Source: Unio delphinus (Eukaryota; Mollusca; Bivalvia; Unionida; Unionidae). Taken from it: a DNA stretch of 64,000 nucleotides. The notes under the pieces were generated by a model. That model was given only the letters and a program-made list of their open reading frames with translations. It searched no databases and was not told the DNA's origin. A program made the position numbers and the translations under genes. The stretch is taken from positions 1,031,501 through 1,095,500 of the forward strand of contig JAQISU010000348.1 of assembly GCA_029339505.1 (NCBI GenBank). The letters are read 5' to 3'. Positions 56,067-64,000 of the stretch are shown here, piece by piece. Positions within the stretch are counted from its first letter, which is position 1; each line of letters starts with the position of its first letter.

Positions 56067-56540
56067 GGAAACACGGTACTAATTCAACTCCAATGGTAAA
56101 CATATGGAAACACTGTCATATTCAAAATTCAATAACTTAACATTTCTGGGTGCTGATGGTCAGACCTATATTTTTCCATGCACAACTAACCTTGATGTAA
56201 GTTTTTAAATGTAGAAAAACATAGGACACGCGGCATGTTGTTGACATAAATTGGCAGGAAGCACATGTTATTGATTCTGCACCAAATGAATCAGGCGCTA
56301 CTTTCATTATTGAGTACTAATAGGTGAAGCCTCTAAATTTACTTCAATTGCATCAATAGAATTTTGTCTATATTTTTTTAAAATTACAGATAGGATAAGC
56401 TCTCAAAAAATATTTTTACTAAAATTTTAATTTTCATTATTAACCAATTATGGACCACCAAAGCTGTATATACTCTATTATTTCTTCACCAATTTTTAGA
56501 CTGGTTCACAGCTCTTCCGTATAATTAGTACCGTGTGTCC
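56067..56540. repeat. 474-bp repeat, right copy
   Basis: Near-identical to 53128-53601. Confidence 0.9.
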
Positions 56541-56818
56541 TATAGCTACAGTCCTTGAAACCAGCCGCTTGTTGACAAAACCCGTAGTAATGTAAAGACC
56601 CTTTACATATAGCAAAGTATTTATACGGATTCGTGCTCCGTACCAAGAACACTTTGCACGAGCGGCATATAGCGAATTGTACACCACGATTCCGAAGTAC
56701 AACTGCCCATATAAATATATATATAAATTAAAAAAATCACCCTCGGGTATCGTTGCACACGATAAACAAAACCCGAGTACATGTCTTTCCTAAATAAAAA
56801 CTACAACATTCCATGACA

Positions 56819-57850
56819 TCCTCAAAGTTTTGGACTATATTCCATGGAATCTGTTTAAGATCTTCTAGGAATTTAACAGTATCCAAGTTTTTAAAGGATC
56901 TATAAGTAATGGATTTATGGATATTACTTTTTGTTGATTTGCCATTGACTTTACGAGTTAGAAAAATTTGAAAGTGATCACTTATACCAATCTTTGGAAC
57001 TATTCTCTTGTATTGGTATAAATATGATCTATAAGTGTTTTAGAGGTAGATGTTACTCTGGTGGGTTCATTTACTAGTTGCTCCATACCTAACGAAGCAA
57101 TAAATTTCATCCAAATCCCTTCTATTTGATCATTTAGAAGGTCTCGATTTATATCACCTAGAATGTAAAATTCTATCTCTTCATTTAAAATTTTATCTAC
57201 TTGAAGTTCAAAATATTCACACCAATCAGTATGTGATGATGGGGGTCTATACACAAAACCTACTAAGTAGGGCTTATCTTTTTCTGGAGTGATCTGTAGC
57301 CAAATGGATTCTATTTCCTGTATTTCTAGGTCTTCCAGTCTTTTACAAATAGTACCGGTTCTAACATACACAAGGAGCCCACCACCACCTGCTTTCCTAT
57401 CCTTATGATAAGGTTTTTCATAGCCATTAATATAAGAAATTTTCACCCTGATTTTCTGTTAACATTGTTTCCGAGAGTCCAAATAAATGGATATTATTAT
57501 TTGGAGACGTTAACAGTAACTTCATTTGATCAATCTTTCCTCGAAAACCCTGAATATTTAAATGACCTATGTGTAAACCTTTGCTAGAAACTCCTAAATG
57601 CATGAGACTAATATCAATGCTATTAGAGGCACTCAAGGAGACATTGAAAGTATTTAAACTATGTTCACAGTGATCATCATTACAACTATCATTACTGTAT
57701 AAAAAATTAGTTTTTCTACAACTGCATTTTCTACTTTTATAATCATTGTATAAATCTGAACTATCAGTCCTATTTGAATATGTACAAGTAGTCCTAAGTT
57801 AACACAATCAGAACATGGGGATCAGATCTGTTTTGACAAGGGATGTCCAG
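56819..57850 (-). mobile_element. LINE, endonuclease half
   Basis: Continuation of the LINE at 49932-51975. Minus-strand frames hold the apurinic endonuclease signatures: HLNIQGFRGKIDQMKLLL, HLFGLSETML (Glu), GGGLLVYVRTG, VGFVYRPPSS, YILGDINRDLL and LIDHIY. A frameshift near 57430 breaks the domain. Upstream (57850-58030) RRLIRCHQCGSYGF could be part of a zinc-knuckle region, but this is weak. Confidence 0.85.
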
Positions 57851-58029
57851 TGAACGACAGTCCTTGATAGATGTATTGGTCCTCCTGCTGAATAGTCTTC
57901 CTGTGGAATTGAGATGGCCTCATTGCCCTTTTCTTATTCCATAAATCCATAGCTACCACACTGATGGCATCGTATTAGCCGTCTGTTATCATGAAAGATT
58001 CCTACCTTATCCATTTGTCTTTTGGATGT

Positions 58030-59077
58030 GATGTATGTGTCACCGTGTTAATACTTTAATTGTGTAGCAATGTTAATGGTAATACCTGCATATTCCATGG
58101 TCTTCATATTGTTTTGTTCATACTGTAATTGTAATTATTTGACCCTTGAAACCCGAAATATTTCCAGACAGGAGACTTATATACAGTTGTATGGTATAGA
58201 TTTAAGATTTTGTCTGCCATTTTGGTTTTGGCAAAGCATTATGGGATTGAAAGTTTTTTTCTGGTATTCACATTAAATAAATAAACTTTATTTTACACTT
58301 GAATTTTTAATGACAAATTTAATGATCCAACTTTTGATTCTAACCATATCTAAGAATAAATCTTATGTTTCATCACTCAGCATTGTCCTATCTCTTGCAG
58401 AGTAAGGGAATTTGTCTGGTAAGTTATGTATAACAAATGGATAATAATATACAAAAGTACAGTGACAAAATCTGTAATACTGAATTCTTGTGAAGTGAAT
58501 CCCTCAAAACTGAAACCTTAGTATACCAGAATCCACTCAAGACAATTATTTTGTAGTACTGAATTTTTCCTTCTTTAACATATTTTTCCCCAGTAAACAG
58601 GAAACCCCTTAACTCTAATACAGACAAAAATTTCCCAAATTTCTATTTTATGCTACAAAATAATATATTGAGCATCAAACTTCCTGACATATGCTTGAAA
58701 AATTTATTGAGTTTACAAGTACTATAGTGATCTGATATGTGAGACAAAGAAAATGTCCCATGGGCACACAAAGTTAAAACAACACTGGACACGTGCTCCG
58801 ACAAATTACAGCTGACAATAGGTTATTCTGAAGTCTTTGCACCATACAAATATGCCAACATTTGAGGCTAATTACATGTAATAATAACTTTATGCTTGTA
58901 GGTAAGCCATCTAAGAAAGACTATGTTAATCTGCTAATTACCTCATTATGATTAATGCTATTCATTTGCATACATGATCAACAGAGCATTTTTCCTTGTT
59001 GAATACTTAAAAATATCATCACTTTATTAATCATATATGTGGCCTCACTTCTGATGCTTTGACACTAGAGACCAACT
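58030..59077. other. Intergenic, nothing recognised
   Basis: About 1 kb of AT-rich DNA between the LINE and the repeats to its right. Confidence 0.5.
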
Positions 59078-59215
59078 ACCGTATTTTCCGGCGTATAAGT
59101 CAAGACTTTTTGACTTGAAAGTTCGGTCTTTGTCTTATACTCCGAATCGACTTATATATGGATTTTGTCATTGAAATTGCATCAACTTATATATGGATTA
59201 CAGTATCCGGTATGC
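59078..59215. mobile_element. Fragment of an inverted-repeat element
   Basis: Starts CTACCGTATTTTCCGGCGTA, an end I recognise from repeats scattered in invertebrate genomes. CAACTTATATATGGATT-type words recur inside. The matching second end is not in view. Confidence 0.45.
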
Positions 59216-59284
59216 TATTGAAATTGCTCTAAATCGGCATAATCGAAAACAGGTCACATAGAAGTACAAATTCATGTTAAATTA

Positions 59285-60592
59285 CAGTGGGACCCCGCTA
59301 TAACACGGTAGTTGGGAGCCATAGAATCCGACCAGGCTATGAACCGAACTGTGTTATAAGCAACCATGTACAATACCAACACATTTTTGGATTTAATTGG
59401 GGGGGGGGGGGGTTACATAAAGACGGGTGCGAAAATGCATGGCACAATTACCATTTTTAATCAATTTATTAAATGAGAAAAACATTTGCTGTGGTAACAG
59501 AAATTGCAGATATAATATATTACTTTATTCAGAGAACCATGTATTGGTACATACATGTGTCTAATTTATGTATACATGTATAATCTATTGCATGAAAAGA
59601 GTATCAACACTCACCAGCGAATCTTGTAACATACATTGAATCCATAATACAAATATTTCCATCGAAAATATCCACACACGGATGTAAAATATTCAATAAT
59701 TTTGTCACAGATCATTATGTGACTGAATTCAATGAAAAGAAAAAAACAAAAATTACGTAACGGGTGTACGTAATGAATGATGAAATAGTACATGTCCATA
59801 GATTAAATAATGGAAGCTAAAGTGTATTCTTATAATAACTACATGTACATCTCAGGATCTTTCTGTCTCTGAATTCTGTCATTGTAAATTTCAGCACATA
59901 TTCCCACCCAAGATGCTAGTCAAAGTCCTTTGAACTTGCCGCCCAGTTATTGCGTCATGTTCTTTTGATGTACTCTAATAAATACAGCAGGCAGAACTGG
60001 CTGTATTTTAACCACTGAATTATGTCACTGTTTAGCTCGGCAGTTCACTTTAATGATAAACAATGTACTTAAATTAATTGATTTATACATTCTGGTGAGA
60101 ATCTTTTATCAACCGCCGCATTGGCTGTTGCTTAGTTGTGTATAAAAATTAAGAGAACATATATCGGAGATTATTTGAGCAACGATTGTATTCGGAATGC
60201 ATTCAAGACAAACACAAAGTAGACATGATGGCTTCATTACTCAGGAATCAGTAATTATAATATTGACACTTATGAGCTGTAATTTTTCAACAATAAACAA
60301 AGATCAAAGTTCTCAGTAGGCCCAGCAATTGGTTCGTATTTCCGTTTATTTTGGCACAAAACTAGAAGAAATTTGATAATACATTTTATACACGTTCTTT
60401 TTCGCACTGTTTAGACGAATATGAGAATGATAATTAAACTCTAAATTTTTTTTTTCATACTTAAATTTTTTTTTTTTTGGTCTTTGAGAAAAATACCTGT
60501 AATAAATTACCCTAAATTTCGGGAGCCATGCCACGACCGGGTTATATCTGAATTCGGGTTATAGCGGGGCGGGTTATAGTGTGGTCCCACTG
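59285..60592. mobile_element. pogo/Tigger-like non-autonomous element, 1.3 kb
   Basis: Inverted ends CAGTGGGACCCCGCTATAAC and (reverse complement) CAGTGGGACCACACTATAAC, flanked by TA on both sides (59283-59284 and 60593-60594). Secondary copies of GCTATAACNCG lie just inside. There is no transposase frame. A (G)12 run at 59399-59412 lies near the left arm. Confidence 0.85.
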
Positions 60593-60594
60593 TA

Positions 60595-61707
60595 CTGTGT
60601 CAATAAATTGTCATAAAATAATATGACTGCATTTATATTTGTAAGTTTTGTCATTATTTATTTTGCATTCTGCGTGTTTGTTTCTTATTTCTCAAACATA
60701 AAATAAAAGAAAACAATTACCGGTAAAAACTTCACTAGGCCGCATAGCACACTTATGGTCTATACTCTATAGTGTACTGTACTAATTCAAAGCATATTGT
60801 TTGTTCCTAAAAAAAAAAAAAGATATGAAATAACTGGTCCATTAATATTTGATTTTCCAGTATAATGTTGGACACACGTGAGCAATTACCGGCATAGCTT
60901 TTTTTATTGATCCAATTGATCCTACAAAGGGATGTAATCCATATTAACTCGAGCGTTCTATGATTATTTATAAAATAATGTAGATCATGCATTCTACTGA
61001 ATCCCCCAAATCATATGTTTCTACGGTACTTTTATCATTTTAGCTGTGCTGATATTTACAGTGACATAATTCTGAATAATATGAATTTGATGATGAGAAT
61101 AGATGTTCTGGGCCACCTGACAGTGATATGACATACCCTGAAACTTTAGAGTTTACAAAAAGATCAAAAAACTTTACAACTGCTAAGGATACCATCTTTG
61201 GATATGACACAAGAAAATGATTATGAATTATAAGGAGTATTTAAACACTGTGGATGCTCAATCAAAATTCCAATAGACTTATAATAAAGTTATAAAAGTA
61301 CTGTTACCTCATTCCACTGAAATTTATTGTGATGAGGGCTGTATTTATATGTGGAGCAACCATATTTATTCATGTGACTGGATACAATTTTTGAGTAGGA
61401 ATATATATTCTTTAGGGCTGTTCCACTTAAACATACATGGCACACCAGAAAGACAGTTTTTAAAAAAAAAAACCTGAGTATTTCAATTTTATTGAATTCA
61501 TATTAAAATGATAGAGAAAATTCTAAATTGCATCTATGAGCAAGTACCCCACATCAAAAGTGCCTTCCTAGTTCCCAGATGTTTTACTGGAACAGCCCTC
61601 TGATAATTCTTCATTAAATGCATGTATTAAAAATAAATCAAAACAATAAACAACAGCTTTCTTAAGTTTGTGCACTTTTACACACAGACACTGATGCTTT
61701 AAAACCT

Positions 61708-61762
<55 letters not shown>

Positions 61763-62764
61763 ACATAAACACTCAAATTACTTTTTTTCACATCTGCAAA
61801 AACCTCAGTAAACCAAAACCTTTTTGTAACTGAAACAATTTTGGGGTCAGTTCAGAGGGGTTCCACTGTATATAATGATAACTATCATAAATTGTAACAA
61901 CACCATGGAATCTTCATACTCAAATATTCATCATGGAATCGTCATGCTCAAAAATTAATTATGGAATTGTCAAGTTCACAACAAAGTTATGGTGACTTTG
62001 CTCTATTACCTTTAAACCATCAAATCATTTATTGTTCATGTACAAGCATACTCTTATACTGTAGTTACAAAGAAGTCGTCTTTTCTAAAATAGTCTTAGG
62101 GATTAATGGAATGTTAATAAAAATGAGAAAACAAATAGATATTTGGGGGCATGGTGGATATACTCAAAAAGCATAATCCATATATGTTTACACGTAAGGT
62201 GTAATTTAGTGAAAAAAAAAGTGTAATGCTTACACAAAAAGCATAATGGTTGGCATGCATCTCTTTGTATCCCACAGAACAACTCATGTCCAAATTTGAT
62301 GAAGGCATATAAAGCATAACTCGTGTTAAAATATGGAAACCATTTTACATTGGTCAATCTCAGTGACTTTGAACACAGACCCCCAACCAAACTCAACAGG
62401 ATTCTTGGCATTTTACAGAACTAGCATGTGAAGTAGACCCCACACATTGCTTGGAAACATTTAATTCGGACTGTCCTAGTGACCTTGCCTGTTGCCCTTC
62501 AGACAGTGAAATCAAGAGGTTCTTAAATATATCTTATAGGGAAACATTCCAGCAAAGTGTTGCGAAGATATGTGAAGAAACTTGGTTATCATGTGGAAGG
62601 CAAATTGTTAATGGACAGACAGATGGATAGACATTACCAGAACATTATACCCTTAACACTAGTGTGTGAAAGTCTTTCCAACACTGAAACAGGTTTTAGA
62701 AATTGCCAAAATCAGTTTATTTCACTAATTGGTTTGTGTAACTTCAGACAAGGTAAAACAAATA
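60595..62764. other. Region 3' of AAR2, no gene recognised
   Basis: Contains (CT)n at 61713-61757 and a probable pogo-type end at 61857-61872 (GGGGTTCCACTGTA). Confidence 0.5.
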
Positions 62765-62770
62765 TTTATT
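62765..62770 (-). promoter_or_regulatory. AATAAA overlapping the AAR2 stop codon
   Basis: The last codons read GAA TAA A on the minus strand, so a perfect AATAAA spans the stop. Used as the polyadenylation signal it would leave a 3' UTR of only about 10-30 bases. Other signals may lie further downstream. Confidence 0.35.
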
Positions 62771-63492
62771 CAACAACAACTGGTGCAAAGTCATCAGGTT
62801 CAGAGGTGAAGTCCCATTTAAATTTCTCTGTCAAATGATCACGGAACTTTAATGCTCTTCTCTTCAAAGCTACATCAGGGTTCCCATCTTCAATATTACA
62901 GAAAAATTCATGCAAGGTATTTGTAAGAAAATTATACTGTGATACGATATCTACGAAAAAGTCCTCTGGGATCTCTCGAATTTGATAGTGCAATACGCTG
63001 ATCAAGTTCATGTACAACTCCTTATGCTTTCCTAAGGCCTCTTTGCTGTTGCACATCAAATGAACCAGTTTTTTCCATTGGTCAAATGCATCATATACCT
63101 GGCCAATCAAAAAACAGATAAAAGAGAACTGGATTTCTCCAAGCAAATCCATTTCCTTAGACTGGTATGATGATTTTATTGTCTGTTCTAAAACATAACT
63201 AGAGTCCAGACTGTGCTTAGTAATCTCATCTGGACTGGAACCTGGAGGATACTTTTGATTGTGAAGTTTGGTAAAATGAACCACTGTTTCTGGTTTAGTG
63301 GTCAGCTCTGGTAACTTATCTCTTGAATCTGATTCAGTCTCCATTTTTGACTGGATGGCAGCCAGACGGCTTTTGCTGTCACTGGCCTCAGACATGAACT
63401 CTGTGACAGAAGATATGCGTCTGTTTTCCGGCTGCAGTCTGTTCAATAAATCTGCAGTTACATAACTGGACATGGATACCCATTTTTTGTAG
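62766..63492 (-). CDS. AAR2: AAR2 splicing factor homologue, terminal exon
   Basis: C-terminal part of AAR2, which escorts Prp8 during U5 snRNP assembly and so supports pre-mRNA splicing. The acceptor is TTCATTACAG, with the exon starting at 63492 one base before the TAC codon. It encodes about 241 residues. Family-typical stretches are KYPPGSSPDEITKHSLDSSY, LLGEIQFSFICFLIGQVYDA, LYMNLISVLHYQIREIPEDF, FFVDIVSQYNFLTNTL and, at the end, KWDFTSEPDDFAPVVVE. These align throughout with the human C-terminal domain. The protein stops right after PVVVE, a few residues shorter than in vertebrates. Earlier exons lie beyond the right edge. Confidence 0.92.
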
Positions 63493-63597
63493 CTGTAATG
63501 AACAAAACACAAACATACTCTTAAACCACAGATGCTATTAAATCTATCAGCAGAAAAATAACTGTCCAATATTTTCAAAATTATTATCATTCTATAC

Positions 63598-64000
63598 ACT
63601 CACTTATTATTCGATACACTCACTTATTAGTCTATACACTCACTTATTAGTCTACACACTCACTTTTAGTCTATACACTCACTTATTAGTCTACACTCAC
63701 TTATTAGTCTATACACTCACTTATTAGTCTATACACTCACTTATTAGTCTATACACTCACTTATTAGTATAAAAACTCAATTTTAGTCTATACACTCACT
63801 TATTAGTCTATACACTCACTTATTAGTCTATACTATACACTCACTTATTAGTCTATACACTCACTTATTAGTCTATACACTCACTTATTAGTCTATACAC
63901 TCACTTATTATTGTATACACTCACTTTTAGTCTATAAACTCACTTATTAGTCTATTCACTCACTTTTAGTCTATACACTCACTTATTAGTCTATACACTC
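63598..64000. repeat. 22-bp minisatellite in the AAR2 intron
   Basis: About 18 or more units of CACTCACTTATTAGTCTATA with small deletions, running off the right edge. The array begins about 105 bases upstream (transcript sense) of the AAR2 exon's acceptor. Confidence 0.93.

Larger units (their letters stand above)
53128..56540. mobile_element. Composite element: two 474-bp direct repeats flanking a gene
   Basis: Units 53128-53601 and 56067-56540 have the same length and orientation and differ at only a handful of positions (about 99% identical by eye). Each unit has its own inverted ends, GGAAACACGGTACTAATT and reverse complement GGACACACGGTACTAATT. TATA borders all four edges. Between them, 2.46 kb hold a TATA-box promoter and a two-exon Mutator-like gene on the plus strand. 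It inserted into the LTR-like element. Direct repeats argue against an ordinary inverted-repeat transposon. Either a mobile pair has captured the gene or two MITEs landed independently. Confidence 0.75.
51976..56818 (-). mobile_element. LTR-like insertion (probable solo LTR) splitting the LINE
   Basis: Outer ends on the minus strand are TGTCATGGAATG and TTGTTACA, the TG..CA form of long terminal repeats. A perfect 5-bp direct repeat flanks it (plus-strand TCCTC at 51971-51975 and 56819-56823). Excising it rejoins the LINE frame (..NFED then IDYILDTWTDLF). Without the nested composite element it is about 1.43 kb. TATAAATA (56625-56618, minus) is a candidate LTR promoter. No gag, pol or second LTR is seen, so a solo LTR is the simplest reading. 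A region at 52530-52750 has loose tandem repeats around GACACTC and CTCCGG. Confidence 0.7.

Noticed and set aside
53128..56540. LTR retrotransposon with 474-bp LTRs
   Set aside because: The repeats start GG and end CC with their own inverted ends, there is no TG..CA, and the gene between them looks Mutator-like, not gag-pol.
61961..62411. Open frames of 67-102 codons on both strands beside AAR2
   Set aside because: No recognisable protein features, overlapping frames on both strands, and AT-rich composition.
63598..64000. CRISPR-like regular repeat array
   Set aside because: Units are directly adjacent with no unique spacers, in an animal gene's intron; it is a minisatellite.

Overview
The window reads as nuclear DNA of an invertebrate animal, most likely a mollusc and plausibly a bivalve. 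Genes are split into short exons with GT..AG introns, the DNA is AT-rich, and it is crowded with (TA)n, (TG)n and (GA)n microsatellites, tRNA-headed SINEs, LINEs, miniature inverted-repeat elements and minisatellites. There are no operons and no prokaryotic signals. The species cannot be fixed from sequence alone.

Layout. (1) 10-30650, minus strand: a beta-galactosidase-like gene (glycoside hydrolase 35, GLB1L2/GLB1L3-like). I traced sixteen coding exons with consistent splice phases. Both catalytic glutamates are present, and exon 1a encodes an N-terminal membrane anchor. A second, homologous N-terminal exon (22413-22585) ends with the same splice phase, so it is an alternative start or a relic of a duplicated gene. 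The gene's 3' end lies off the left edge. Its introns hold a LINE fragment cut by a 514-bp inverted-repeat element, a LINE tail cut by a SINE, a 2.8-kb higher-order satellite and several MITEs. (2) 30651-34700: upstream flank with a 31-bp minisatellite. (3) 34701-37100: a complete 2.4-kb DNA transposon with divergent terminal inverted repeats, CACTG ends, a TTA target duplication and an intact intronless 562-codon gene. (4) 37580-39440: a broken gene with a PIN/XRN-like GGNDFLP motif. (5) 39560-49320: microsatellites, two copies of a long tRNA-headed repeat, a second block of the 31-bp minisatellite, a pogo-like MITE, two related SINEs and a 49-bp satellite. (6) 49930-57850: a nested stack. 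A LINE is split by a TG..CA LTR-like element with a 5-bp target duplication, and that is split by a composite element made of two 474-bp direct repeats flanking a broken two-exon Mutator-like gene with its own TATA box. (7) 57850-62765: repeats, including a 1.3-kb pogo-like element. (8) 62766-63492, minus strand: the terminal exon of AAR2, a U5 snRNP assembly factor; the 22-bp minisatellite to the right edge is in its preceding intron.

Two host genes are supported, the beta-galactosidase and AAR2. Almost everything else is mobile or repetitive DNA. The two best candidates for something little described are the CACTG-ended element with its intact ORF and the composite element flanked by 474-bp repeats.
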